From positions 1 to 8,493 of the forward strand of contig QIKQ01000320.1 in assembly GCA_003233075.1 (NCBI GenBank): a stretch of DNA of 8,493 bases, in the 5' to 3' direction. This DNA is from Gammaproteobacteria bacterium (GTDB lineage Bacteria > Pseudomonadota > Gammaproteobacteria > SZUA-21). This document shows positions 1 through 7,146 of the stretch, piece after piece (within the stretch, counting starts at the first letter, position 1; the number at the start of each line of letters is the position of its first letter). Made by a program: the position numbers and the translations under genes. The notes under the pieces are model-generated. The model ran no database searches. It was not told where the DNA came from and saw nothing but the letters and a program-made list of their open reading frames with translations.

Positions 1-84
1 AGTTTGGTGGATCGTTCGAAAAAGCATATCGGTGATTATGGTTTGAGGACGTTCCGCCAAAAGGCAAGATCAGATTTAGTCTGA
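1..84 (+). CDS. Possible 3' end of an unidentified gene, cut by the window edge
   Basis: Frame 1 is open from the first base to a TGA at 82-84 and would encode 27 residues ending in a basic tail (…LRTFRQKARSDLV). The other two plus-strand frames close early, near bases 33 and 44. The tail is rich in Lys and Arg, as many protein C-termini are, but I do not recognise the family. One minus-strand frame is also open across this stretch, so the call rests on weak evidence. It would be read in the same direction as glgP, 172 bases upstream of it, so it is probably not tightly coupled with it. Confidence 0.3.
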   Translation, partial: SLVDRSKKHIGDYGLRTFRQKARSDLV

Positions 85-122
85 ATTCGAAAAGGACAAA
101 CTTTTTTTTCTAAATGAGCTTT

Positions 123-145
123 AAATCAGTCATAACTACTGATTT
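123..145. other. Hairpin in the glgP upstream region
   Basis: AAATCAGT (123-130) and ACTGATTT (138-145) form a perfect 8-bp stem with a 7-base loop. No T-tract follows on either strand, so a classical intrinsic terminator is not supported. A run of eight T's lies just before it at 102-109. It could be part of a 5' leader structure or a transcript 3' end for whatever gene lies upstream. Confidence 0.4.
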
Positions 146-161
146 GAGAAAATAATTTAAG

Positions 162-178
162 AAATGCGGTCCGCATTT
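162..178. other. Short perfect hairpin upstream of glgP
   Basis: AAATGCG (162-168) and CGCATTT (172-178) form a perfect 7-bp stem around the loop GTC. It lies about 80 bases before the glgP start. Read on the minus strand the stem is followed by a T-rich but interrupted stretch, so weak termination of antisense transcription is possible. Just downstream, TTGACG at 200-205 could be a -35 box, but no good -10 lies at the right distance, so I do not call a promoter. Confidence 0.35.
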
Positions 179-246
179 GTGAAATATGCTGGCTAGCCCT
201 TGACGCAGCGGTAGAACTTGAATGGCATTACCCGTTTTTAATCAGT

Positions 247-250
247 GAGG
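247..250 (+). promoter_or_regulatory. Ribosome binding site deciding the glgP start
   Basis: GAGG at 247-250 ends 6 bases before the ATG at 257. An in-frame GTG at 245 overlaps this Shine-Dalgarno sequence and has no ribosome site of its own, so translation should begin at 257. Confidence 0.75.
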
Positions 251-256
251 AAAATA

Positions 257-2710
257 ATGATACGTTTACGCAGCGTTTCAAAACTTGATTACGAAGGTTT
301 AGACGAAGACAGTTTAATCAAGTTAATGAAAAATAGGATGCTTTATACCATTGGCCAGGAACCAAAACATGCAAACAATCGAGCTTGGTATACTGCCCTC
401 ACCTACGTTGTTCGAGATCGCCTACTTGATCGACTCTATGCTTCAATAAAAGAGTATCAAAAAAATGATCGAAAACGAGTCTATTACCTTTCTCTTGAAT
501 TTCTAGTTGGCCGAATGTTACAAAATAATCTTCTTAATCTCAATGCAGACATAGAATGTAACTCCGCAGCAATGCGTCTTGGCTTAAAACTAGAGCAACT
601 ACGAGATATTGAACCCGATGCCGCATTAGGCAACGGCGGCCTAGGAAGACTTGCCGCTTGCTTTTTAGACTCAATGGCAAGTATGGGCATACCCGGTTTT
701 GGTTATGGAATTCGCTACGAATACGGTATGTTTAATCAAAGAATTGAAGATGGTTATCAGGTCGAACACCCAGAAAACTGGTTAAGATATGGCAATCCTT
801 GGGAAATTGCTCATCCCGATGTACTTTACCCAGTAAGATTTAATGGCCGTATAGAGTCTTACCAAGACCCTAGTGGCCGAGTTCATCATGTCTGGAAGGA
901 TACCGAAGATGTCATGGCCATGGCTTACGATTTACTAATACCCGGCTATCGCAATAATCGCGTCAACTTATTAAGATTGTGGTCAGCAAAATCATCACGC
1001 GATTTTGATCTCGGTTATTTTAATAAAGGCAATTATATTCAAGCGGTCGAAGAAAAAACCGCATCTGAAAATCTATCAAAAGTGCTCTATCCTGATGATA
1101 CTACCGAAATGGGCAAAACCCTACGGCTTAAACAAGAATACTTTTTTGTCAGTGCAGCACTACAAGATATAATCCATCAATTCACGCAGCAACACGATAA
1201 CTTTAAAGACTTGCCAAATAAAATTGCGATCCAACTAAACGATACTCACCCCGCAATAGCAATACCCGAGCTAATGCGCCTGCTCATGGATGAATATAAA
1301 CTTGAATGGGCAGAGTCATGGTCTCTTTGCGTCAAAACTTTTTCATATACTAACCATACCTTGATGCCAGAAGCATTAGAATTATGGCCGATCACTTTGT
1401 TTGAAAAACTATTGCCCCGCCACACGCAAATCATTCTGGAAATTAATCGACGTTTTCTCCAAGAAGTTTCTGAATCTTATCCGAACGATAATGAAAAATT
1501 AATGAGAATGTCAATCATTGATGAACGCGGGACACGAAAAATCCGAATGGCTAATCTCGCTGTATTAGGCAGTCATTCAGTTAATGGCGTATCTCGAATC
1601 CATACTGAATTGATTAAAAACTCCATGTTTAAAGATTTTCATCAATTTTATCCAGGCAGATTTATTAACGTCACTAATGGCATTAACCCAAGACGTTGGC
1701 TTAAATTAATCAATCCAAAGTTATCTGAATTAGTGACAAACTATATCGGTGGTGAGTGGATTACCAATTTAAATTTGCTTCATAATTTAACTTACTACCT
1801 TGGCAAAAAGAAGTTAGTTAGTGACTTTCTATCAATCAAACATGAAAACAAACAAAATTTGGCCGCTTTGATTAAAAAACATTTAGCCATAGAAGTGAAC
1901 CCAGACTCCTTATTTGATGTTCATATTAAACGTTTTCATGAATATAAACGTCAACTACTCAATGTCTTACATGTGATCTCAATTTTTAACCGAATTATTG
2001 ATAATCCCAATCAAAATATTACTCCGCGCACAGTTATTATTAGTGGCAAGGCCGCGCCAGGATACAAACTTGCGAAACTAATCATTAAATTAATAAATGA
2101 CGTAGCTCTAGTTATTAACAACCACCCAGTAGCCTGTGAAAAATTAAAGCTAGTTTTTATTCCCAATTATGATGTCAGCACAGCGGGAGACATTATTCCA
2201 GCAGCCGATTTATCACAGCAAATATCGATGGCAGGAACTGAAGCATCAGGCACGGGCAATATGAAACTCGCGCTAAATGGCGCCTTAACTATTGGCACGT
2301 TGGATGGTGCCAATATTGAAATTCAAGAGCAAGTTGGTAAAGAAAATATATTTATATTTGGTCTAAAAACGGAAGAAACTCAACATCTCTTAAATGGACA
2401 GTACCGCCCCAAAGATTATATGCGAAATAATCCAGAACTGGCACGAGTAATAGATCAAATTGAAGAAGGTTATTTTTCGCCGGATGACGTAAACCGATTT
2501 CACCCTATAGTTGATGCACTGACTCGGTCTGACCCCTATTTAGTCATGGCAGATTTTACAAGCTACGTCGAATGCCAAAAGAAAGTAGAAACTCTTTACA
2601 ACAACCCAAAAGAATGGGCGCGAAAAGCAATATTAAATATTTCCGCAATGGGATATTTTTCAGCTGATCGTACTATTGGTGAATATGCCAAAAAGATTTG
2701 GAAAGTTTGA
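257..2710 (+). CDS. glgP: Glycogen/alpha-glucan phosphorylase
   Basis: GT35 phosphorylase of 817 residues, close to E. coli GlgP (815). It removes glucose units from the non-reducing ends of glycogen or maltodextrin with inorganic phosphate, giving glucose 1-phosphate in the cytoplasm, and needs pyridoxal phosphate (PLP). Visible landmarks: the glycine loop LGNGGLGR at 124-131; the substrate-site motifs LNDTHP and YTNHTLMPEALELWP mid-protein; FDVHIKRFHEYKRQ at 553-566, whose K558, R559 and K564 match the phosphate-contacting residues of rabbit phosphorylase; and GTEASGTGNMK, in which K670 is the expected PLP lysine. The C-terminus (GYFSADRTIGEYAKKIW) is complete. I saw no frameshift or missing catalytic residue. 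No other glycogen gene is visible nearby, so it may stand alone; GlgP and MalP cannot be separated firmly by sequence, and the gene symbol follows the closer length and similarity to GlgP. Confidence 0.95.
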   Translation: MIRLRSVSKLDYEGLDEDSLIKLMKNRMLYTIGQEPKHANNRAWYTALTYVVRDRLLDRLYASIKEYQKNDRKRVYYLSLEFLVGRMLQNNLLNLNADIECNSAAMRLGLKLEQLRDIEPDAALGNGGLGRLAACFLDSMASMGIPGFGYGIRYEYGMFNQRIEDGYQVEHPENWLRYGNPWEIAHPDVLYPVRFNGRIESYQDPSGRVHHVWKDTEDVMAMAYDLLIPGYRNNRVNLLRLWSAKSSRDFDLGYFNKGNYIQAVEEKTASENLSKVLYPDDTTEMGKTLRLKQEYFFVSAALQDIIHQFTQQHDNFKDLPNKIAIQLNDTHPAIAIPELMRLLMDEYKLEWAESWSLCVKTFSYTNHTLMPEALELWPITLFEKLLPRHTQIILEINRRFLQEVSESYPNDNEKLMRMSIIDERGTRKIRMANLAVLGSHSVNGVSRIHTELIKNSMFKDFHQFYPGRFINVTNGINPRRWLKLINPKLSELVTNYIGGEWITNLNLLHNLTYYLGKKKLVSDFLSIKHENKQNLAALIKKHLAIEVNPDSLFDVHIKRFHEYKRQLLNVLHVISIFNRIIDNPNQNITPRTVIISGKAAPGYKLAKLIIKLINDVALVINNHPVACEKLKLVFIPNYDVSTAGDIIPAADLSQQISMAGTEASGTGNMKLALNGALTIGTLDGANIEIQEQVGKENIFIFGLKTEETQHLLNGQYRPKDYMRNNPELARVIDQIEEGYFSPDDVNRFHPIVDALTRSDPYLVMADFTSYVECQKKVETLYNNPKEWARKAILNISAMGYFSADRTIGEYAKKIWKV

Positions 2711-2762
2711 ATTTACAAATGTAGCCCGCAGATCAATGCTATTAACTTAAACTTTCGATAAA

Positions 2763-2781
2763 GGTGATACAAGTATTCACC
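2763..2781. other. Small hairpin between convergent glgP and rho
   Basis: GGTGA (2763-2767) and TCACC (2777-2781) can pair over a 9-base loop in the 192-base gap between the two converging genes. The stem is only 5 bp and no strong T-tract follows on either strand, so it is at best a weak terminator. The rest of 2711-2902 shows nothing I can name. Confidence 0.2.
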
Positions 2782-2902
2782 AGCGCTTAACTAATTGTAC
2801 CTGAATCAGCTATAGAAGCAAAAGTTGTCGATTACTTAACGTTACATTAATATTTTAATAACTCGAGTCTTCTAGCTTTGATAGCAGCTGATCATGGATT
2901 AA

Positions 2903-4159
2903 CTAGCGCTTCATTGAATCAAAAAATTCTATATTAGTTTTGGTTGCTTTAAGACGATCTAACATAAATGTCATTGCGTCTAATTCATCCATTGGGCTTA
3001 ATAGCTGCCTAAGTATCCACATTTTCTGCAATTCATCTGGGGGAATTAAATAGTCTTCTCGGCGAGTGCCTGAACGATTAATATTGATGGCTGGATAAAT
3101 ACGTCTTTCTGCGATGCGGCGATCTAAATGCAGCTCCATATTACCCGTGCCTTTGAATTCCTCGTATATAACGTCATCCATGCGTGAACCCGTATCGATC
3201 AAAGCAGTCGCAACAATCGTTAAACTACCGCCTTCTTCTATATTACGTGCTGCTCCAAAAAATCGTTTCGGTCTATGCAAGGCATTCGCATCAACACCAC
3301 CAGTCAGTACTTTACCTGAAGAAGGAATGACGGTGTTATAAGCACGAGCTAGGCGTGTAATCGAATCCAGTAAAATCACGACATCACGCTTATGCTCAAC
3401 CAAACGTTTGGCTTTCGCAATAACCATTTCTGCGACTTGTACATGCCGATTGGCCGGCTCATCAAAAGTACTCGATATAACTTCACCACGTACTGAGCGG
3501 ACCATCTCAGTTACTTCTTCCGGACGCTCATCTATTAGCAATACCATTAGATGGCTATCTGGATGATTTGCCGCAATCGATTGGGCAATATATTGCAACA
3601 TCATTGTTTTACCGGCTTTCGGTGGTGACACAATCAGACCACGCTGACCTTTCCCGATCGGTGCACTTAGATCAATAATACGTGTGGTAATATCTTCTGT
3701 GCTGCCATTACCTAATTCCATTGTCATACGCTCTTTGGCAAACAATGGTGTTAAATTTTCAAACAACACTTTATTCTTAGAATTTTCTGGCGCCTCATCA
3801 TTAATTTCTTTCACTTTAAGCAATGCAAAATAGCGCTCCCCATCTTTGGGCGGCCTAATTTTCCCAGCTACCGTATCACCTGTGCGCAAACTAAAACGTC
3901 GAATTTGACTCGGCGACACATAAATATCATCAGGTCCCGCTAAGTAGGAACAGTCTGCCGATCGCAAAAAACCAAAACCATCTTGTAGAATTTCAAGAAT
4001 GCCATCACCAAAAATATCTTCACCGCTTTTAGCATGTGCTTTTAAAATGCCAAAAATAACATCTTGCTTTCGAGATCGGGTAATGCCATCAAGCTTCATA
4101 CCTTCAGCAATTTTAATAAGTTCAGCAGGGGGTTTAGTTTTTAATTCGGTTAGATTCAT
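2903..4159 (-). CDS. rho: Transcription termination factor Rho
   Basis: Hexameric RNA-dependent ATPase/helicase of 418 residues (E. coli 419) that loads on C-rich, unstructured RNA and ends transcription. The N-terminal helical part starts MNLTELK, as in E. coli. An OSB/cold-shock-like RNA-binding domain follows with the RNP1 motif DGFGFLR at 60-66 and the GERYFALL strand at 107-114. The RecA-like ATPase domain carries Walker A PPKAGKT (179-185, K184), ERPEEV from 211, Walker B VILLD (261-265), the Q-loop around SGKVLTGG (281-288) and the arginine-finger region near R366. The R-loop reads DTGSRMD, with Arg where E. coli has K326; Arg is common there in other bacteria. The residues contacted by bicyclomycin in E. 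coli (P180, K181, K184, D210, E211, R212, D265, S266, K336, G337) are all present. The start ATG has only a weak GGA at 4171-4173, 11 bases upstream. It follows trxA in the usual order. Confidence 0.98.
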   Translation of the reverse strand: MNLTELKTKPPAELIKIAEGMKLDGITRSRKQDVIFGILKAHAKSGEDIFGDGILEILQDGFGFLRSADCSYLAGPDDIYVSPSQIRRFSLRTGDTVAGKIRPPKDGERYFALLKVKEINDEAPENSKNKVLFENLTPLFAKERMTMELGNGSTEDITTRIIDLSAPIGKGQRGLIVSPPKAGKTMMLQYIAQSIAANHPDSHLMVLLIDERPEEVTEMVRSVRGEVISSTFDEPANRHVQVAEMVIAKAKRLVEHKRDVVILLDSITRLARAYNTVIPSSGKVLTGGVDANALHRPKRFFGAARNIEEGGSLTIVATALIDTGSRMDDVIYEEFKGTGNMELHLDRRIAERRIYPAININRSGTRREDYLIPPDELQKMWILRQLLSPMDELDAMTFMLDRLKATKTNIEFFDSMKR

Positions 4160-4173
4160 TTTATGATACGTCC

Positions 4174-4205
4174 AGATTGGATTGAGTGGTTTTGAAAAAT
4201 AGGAT
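4174..4205 (-). promoter_or_regulatory. Possible Rho utilisation (rut-like) patch in the rho leader
   Basis: Read as the rho transcript, these 32 bases hold ten C's and no G, and end 14 bases before the rho ATG. G-poor, C-containing, unstructured RNA is what Rho's primary site binds. In the 5' leader of rho itself this fits autogenous attenuation. The patch is short compared with typical rut sites of 60-80 bases, so the call is tentative. Confidence 0.3.
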
Positions 4206-4359
4206 CTTGATTACTTAAAAGTTAATTTAGGATGCTAGTGCGACAACAATTTTAATGTGCGTTATATTACAAAAGATTATGTGGTAACTTCTTGTGTGTA
4301 GATGATAGATGGCTTTAGATATTTAGATGAGAACTCTTATTTTCTTAAGCAGAACAACA

Positions 4360-4379
4360 CATGAGAACCGTATCTCATG
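4360..4379. other. Hairpin between trxA and rho
   Basis: CATGAGA (4360-4366) and TCTCATG (4373-4379) form a perfect 7-bp stem with a 6-base loop, about 110 bases past the trxA stop. The downstream side on the minus strand is T-rich but broken (TGTTGTTCTGC…). It may protect the trxA mRNA end or end some transcripts; it is not a textbook terminator. Confidence 0.35.
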
Positions 4380-4488
4380 CCAATTTCTTCTGCTTTGTTA
4401 TAGAAATTTATTATATTTACCCGCTGCCTATAAAGCTAACATGCTTTTATCAACATGTCTAGTCTCAAAGCTAATTCGTACTGGCATT

Positions 4489-4815
4489 CTAAATATTACT
4501 ATCTATAAATGCGGTTAACTGTGATTTAGAGACCGCACCGACCTTAGTTGCCTCAACATTACCCGATTTAAATAACATCAAAGTTGGAATTCCGCGAATG
4601 CCATACTTAGGTGGCGTACCTGGGTTATCATCAATATTTAATTTTGCGATTTTTAATCGACCATCATATTCAGATGCAATCTCATCAAGTATTGGGGCAA
4701 TCATTTTACAAGGACCACACCATTCCGCCCAATAGTCGACTAGTACTGGCTGATTTGATTTTAAAACTTCTTCTTCAAACGAATCATCAGTAACATAAAC
4801 AATAGCTTCACTCAC
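4489..4815 (-). CDS. trxA: Thioredoxin 1
   Basis: Cytoplasmic dithiol-disulfide oxidoreductase of 108 residues (E. coli TrxA 109 with its Met). It keeps protein cysteines reduced and supplies electrons to enzymes such as ribonucleotide reductase, and is recycled by thioredoxin reductase. The active site WCGPCK is at 32-37 (C33, C36), the buried Asp of VDYWA is D27, and the cis-proline loop GIRGIPTL has P77. The IDDNPGTPPKYGIRGIPTL stretch is nearly the E. coli sequence. The start codon is GTG at 4815-4813; the nearest upstream ATG is out of frame and closes after five codons, and a good Shine-Dalgarno stands 8 bases ahead of the GTG. It has its own promoter upstream and precedes rho on the same strand, the classical gammaproteobacterial pairing. 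Confidence 0.97.
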   Translation of the reverse strand: MSEAIVYVTDDSFEEEVLKSNQPVLVDYWAEWCGPCKMIAPILDEIASEYDGRLKIAKLNIDDNPGTPPKYGIRGIPTLMLFKSGNVEATKVGAVSKSQLTAFIDSNI

Positions 4816-4823
4816 AAATTATT

Positions 4824-4827
4824 CCTC
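4824..4827 (-). promoter_or_regulatory. Ribosome binding site deciding the trxA GTG start
   Basis: On the minus strand GAGG (plus-strand CCTC, 4824-4827) lies 8 bases before the GTG at 4815. This supports GTG as the true start. Confidence 0.7.
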
Positions 4828-4915
4828 ATTTTAATAACAACTAGATTATTTTGCTGAATTTTTGAATATAGCAAATAGGTTTGTTGGCCCATTTATGCTG
4901 TTGCGTTAAATAGTT

Positions 4916-4945
4916 AAGATACCTTTGAAATAAGTAAAGTGTCAA
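4916..4945 (-). promoter_or_regulatory. Sigma-70-type promoter for trxA
   Basis: On the minus strand a perfect -35 box TTGACA (plus-strand 4940-4945) is followed after 18 bases by TATCTT (plus-strand 4916-4921), which matches the -10 consensus at four of six positions. Transcription would start near 4908 and give a leader of roughly 90 bases before the trxA GTG. It may also drive rho by read-through. Confidence 0.6.
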
Positions 4946-5416
4946 TCTCTCAATTTATTAAAAAGATATTAACAACACCTTGCCTAATTATTGCTCAACC
5001 CCTTATCGTCTACAGAAGCTCCAAACAAAGTAACTCGATAGACATTAATCTAGTCGCGTATAGTAACCAAGATGAAGCTCAAAAACAAAGTATATATACT
5101 AACTATCTATGCAGCGATATGTTTCTTAATAGATTAGGCATTTCAACTCAAATATACTTTCAAATATAGTGCCATTACTCATCTCTTCAAGTCTATTTGT
5201 AGTACCGACTTGTAAAACGATGATCTAAATTAAACTATTAATAATCAAATACTTAAGCGCCAGACTTAACATGCCTAAGGATAATTTAACAATGATTATG
5301 ACAAAATAACCCATTCTTGACTCTAATAACGCAAAATTGACGCTACAATTTCATCCTAAGCAAACGCTAAACAGTTATCGGGAAAATTTTTTCAGCTTAA
5401 AACTTCCGATTAACGC
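4946..5416. other. Gene-free stretch upstream of trxA
   Basis: I see no convincing gene here. A 76-codon plus-strand ORF with a GTG start (4939-5169) has no clear ribosome site, begins inside the trxA -35 box, and its translation matches nothing I know. Two TTGAC boxes 20 bases apart (5317-5322, 5337-5342) and a TACAAT (5344-5349) occur before the next ORF, but their spacings do not make a proper promoter. A weak imperfect stem lies around 5252-5279. The stretch is long for this otherwise compact window and could be decayed sequence. Confidence 0.4.
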
Positions 5417-5686
5417 ATGAAATCTCCTATTTTCAAGTTAACCGCGGTGAACGATTTTTCAAATCCCGCTGTAAAAAATAGTAAGGAACTAAAAAAATGG
5501 CTACACGAGCTTCCGATCTTGAACTTCGAGGTTTCTATCAGAGCACTTTCTGGCTCAATTGAGTTTTGCAATTCAGAGCCATTAAAATTCAAACAAAGAA
5601 TCGATCTAATACAATGTTATTTTGTAATGACTAATAAATTATTTTACTCGATCGAAAAACTTGGGATCTACATCCCTTTTGATTAA
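5417..5686 (+). CDS. Short ORF, possibly the truncated N-terminal part of a larger protein
   Basis: It encodes 89 residues with no signal peptide or membrane segment. The spacing of W28, LP (32-33), N36, N52, PL (55-56), R61 and Y68 reminds me of an N-terminal helical segment (W-x-x-LP-x-x-N … N-x-x-PL-x-x-x-x-R-x-x-L) seen at the start of much longer gammaproteobacterial proteins, some of which I believe carry a PilZ domain. This is a memory-based resemblance, not a firm assignment. The ORF stops with TAA just where such proteins would continue, and the bases up to 5833 do not extend it in any frame. No ribosome site precedes the ATG. It may be a real small gene, a gene remnant, or chance; a minus-strand ORF overlaps it and is less plausible. 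Confidence 0.4.
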   Translation: MKSPIFKLTAVNDFSNPAVKNSKELKKWLHELPILNFEVSIRALSGSIEFCNSEPLKFKQRIDLIQCYFVMTNKLFYSIEKLGIYIPFD

Positions 5687-5743
5687 GCTAATAAAAAATC
5701 AACTTGATACTATATTATGAAAACAGTGTTTGACTTTGACTTG

Positions 5744-5771
5744 TTTGAAGTTAGTACAGAAATGTTATAAT
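5744..5771 (+). promoter_or_regulatory. Promoter with extended -10 for the cysteine-cluster gene
   Basis: A perfect TATAAT at 5766-5771 is preceded by TGT (5763-5765), giving an extended -10. A weak -35 (TTTGAA, 5744-5749) lies 16 bases upstream. Transcription would start near 5778, about 55 bases before the ATG at 5834. Confidence 0.6.
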
Positions 5772-5833
5772 AGCTCTAATTCATATTAATTTTTAATTTG
5801 AATAATAACACTATTTTCAGGTGAGACTTTATA

Positions 5834-6241
5834 ATGTTAGATTCGACTGCCAGCAGAAACATACCCGTTACAATAGCTTCCGACAATAAATGTGGCAAAT
5901 GCACTAATTCACTTTGCTGTAATTATTTTACACAATTAATAGAAACACCAAGATCTAAATATGATTTTGATTGTTTGTTATGGCAAATATCTCATCAAGA
6001 CGTCAATATCTATAAAGACGGCAAAGAATGGTATTTGCTTATGCGCAATAAGTGTGAGCATCTAATGGAGCCTCATGGTATGTGCGGCATCTATGATAGA
6101 CGCCCTGATATTTGTCGAGAATACACTAACGATTTCTGCGAATATGATCAACCACTTGATGAAGGCTACGAACTCTACTTTAATAATTATAAAGAATTAC
6201 GCAAATACTGTAAAAAACGTTTTAAGAAGTGGGACCGATAA
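5834..6241 (+). CDS. YkgJ/YcgN-type cysteine-cluster protein (putative zinc- or iron-chelating domain)
   Basis: A small soluble protein of 135 residues with no signal peptide. Nine cysteines stand at 20, 23, 28, 29, 74, 84, 94, 102 and 126. The N-terminal C-x2-C-x4-CC, the middle C-x9-C, and RRPDICREYTNDFCEYD are the pattern of the CxxCxxCC family annotated as a putative zinc- or iron-chelating domain (PF03692 as I recall). The C-terminal ELYFNNYKELRKYCKKRFKKWD block is typical of one gammaproteobacterial branch. Metal binding is inferred from the cysteines; the cellular role is unknown. The start is well supported: AGGTGAG at 5819-5825 sits 8 bases before the ATG, and an extended -10 promoter lies further up. 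It is transcribed alone, converging on the yrfG-like gene with a paired hairpin repeat between them. Confidence 0.88.
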   Translation: MLDSTASRNIPVTIASDNKCGKCTNSLCCNYFTQLIETPRSKYDFDCLLWQISHQDVNIYKDGKEWYLLMRNKCEHLMEPHGMCGIYDRRPDICREYTNDFCEYDQPLDEGYELYFNNYKELRKYCKKRFKKWDR

Positions 6242-6260
6242 ATAACTTCGAGCCGCAAGA

Positions 6261-6385
6261 TCTCCCGTCGAGAATGCGCTAGCATTCGAAGCAATCTCCT
6301 GAATTTATTTAATTAATCCAAATAATTATTAATCTGAATTAGGAGATTGCTTCGACATGTTCTACGAACATGTCTCGCAAAGACC
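6261..6385. repeat. Paired head-to-head hairpin repeat, copy 1
   Basis: Two hairpin units face each other. TCGAAGCAATCTCCT (6286-6300) and its exact reverse complement (6341-6355) form a perfect 15-bp inverted repeat around an AT-rich 40-base spacer. Outside these lie separate hairpins: GAATGC-GCTA-GCATTC (6272-6287) on the left, and GACATGTTC-TAC-GAACATGTC (6354-6374, 9-bp stem) on the right, followed by TCGCAAAGACC. Each unit thus reads GTCTTTGCGA – variable hairpin – GAAGCAATCTC, with the outer flank degenerate on the left. A second copy of the architecture is at 8299-8417. It lies between two convergent genes and may help separate their transcripts; its layout resembles dispersed palindromic repeats of Legionella/Coxiella-like and rickettsial genomes. 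Confidence 0.8.
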
Positions 6386-6409
6386 AATATTTTTAACCTG
6401 CGCTAAAAG

Positions 6410-7063
6410 CTAAACCGGCATAATCTCTGAAAAATTTTCTATCGCGATATAGTCCTCAATCTTTTTTGCTTCAGACTTTGAATCAGGTGCCGTAATAGCC
6501 ACAATATGTTTAATGCCATAATCTCTGGCAGAATTTAAAACTGAAAGGCTATCGTCGACTAATAAAGTCTTATTTTTATCAAATTGTTCTAGCAGTTGCA
6601 GCTTATCCCAAAAAGTATTGTTTTCTTTAGGCACACCAATTTCATGTGTACTAATCATTCGATCAAAATGGTTTTCTAATTGAGTAATTTCCATTTTTAA
6701 TAATAAACTTTTTTGGTGAGCATTAGTTAACAATACTACGCGATGAGAGCTACTTTTCAGTTTAACAAGAAAGTCTATTGCAAATGGATGAACCTGAATC
6801 AAATGTTTTATATCCCGCTTTAATTTTTCTATATCAAGATTAAGTTCCTGCGACCAATAATCGACACAATACCACTCCATTGTGCCTTCCGCTTTTTGAA
6901 AAAGTGGAAATAACTGATTTTTTGCACTTTCAAAATCGAGATTATTTGCCTCAGCAAAGACTTGAGGAACATACTCACGCCAAAAATAATTATCGAAATG
7001 AAGGTCCAGTAGTGTCCCGTCCATATCAAGAAAAACAGTATCTATTGTATTCCAATCTATCAT
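6410..7063 (-). CDS. yrfG: HAD-family GMP/IMP nucleotidase, YrfG-like
   Basis: A cytoplasmic haloacid dehalogenase-type phosphatase of 217 residues (E. coli YrfG about 222). E. coli YrfG releases phosphate from GMP and IMP; the same substrates are inferred here. All HAD motifs are present: motif I DMDGT at 13-17 (nucleophile D13, acid/base D15), motif II LLTN with T113, motif III K146, and motif IV VDDS with D170 and D171. The cap region after motif I keeps the E. coli YrfG signature (LLDLHFDNYFWREYVP, then WYCVDYWSQELNLDI), which distinguishes it from other HAD hydrolases. The ATG at 7063 has a modest TAGAG ribosome site upstream. It is divergent from the exported-protein gene and convergent with the cysteine-cluster gene, so it is probably a single-gene unit. 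Confidence 0.9.
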   Translation of the reverse strand: MIDWNTIDTVFLDMDGTLLDLHFDNYFWREYVPQVFAEANNLDFESAKNQLFPLFQKAEGTMEWYCVDYWSQELNLDIEKLKRDIKHLIQVHPFAIDFLVKLKSSSHRVVLLTNAHQKSLLLKMEITQLENHFDRMISTHEIGVPKENNTFWDKLQLLEQFDKNKTLLVDDSLSVLNSARDYGIKHIVAITAPDSKSEAKKIEDYIAIENFSEIMPV

Positions 7064-7146
7064 TCTGTAACTCTAATGTTAAGAAAATAATATTAAACCA
7101 TTTTTAATCTTTAGGGTCTAATTTCAAGCACAAATTAGTAAAATGA

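Larger units (their letters stand above)
4160..4488 (-). promoter_or_regulatory. rho leader / trxA-rho intergenic region
   Basis: This 329-base gap separates the trxA stop from the rho start on the minus strand. E. coli rho has a long leader between trxA and rho in which Rho attenuates its own transcription, so a regulatory role here is a reasonable inference. Three things are visible: a G-free patch just before the start (separate entry), a 7-bp hairpin at 4360-4379, and a possible weak promoter reading TATAAC as the -10 (plus-strand bases 4261-4266) with TTACCA (4282-4287) 15 bases further up. The spacing is short, so that promoter is doubtful. A 63-codon plus-strand ORF from 4327 runs into trxA and looks like chance. 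Confidence 0.45.

Noticed and set aside
245..256. GTG at 245 as the glgP start, adding four residues
   Set aside because: It overlaps the GAGG ribosome site that serves the ATG at 257 and has no site of its own.
2711..2902. Intrinsic terminator between convergent glgP and rho
   Set aside because: The only visible stem is 5 bp and no T-tract of useful length follows it on either strand.
4327..4518. 63-codon plus-strand ORF between rho and trxA
   Set aside because: Antisense, overlaps the trxA 3' end, no ribosome site and no recognisable protein.
4939..5169. 76-codon plus-strand ORF upstream of trxA
   Set aside because: GTG start without a clear ribosome site, overlaps the trxA -35 box, and its translation resembles no family I know.
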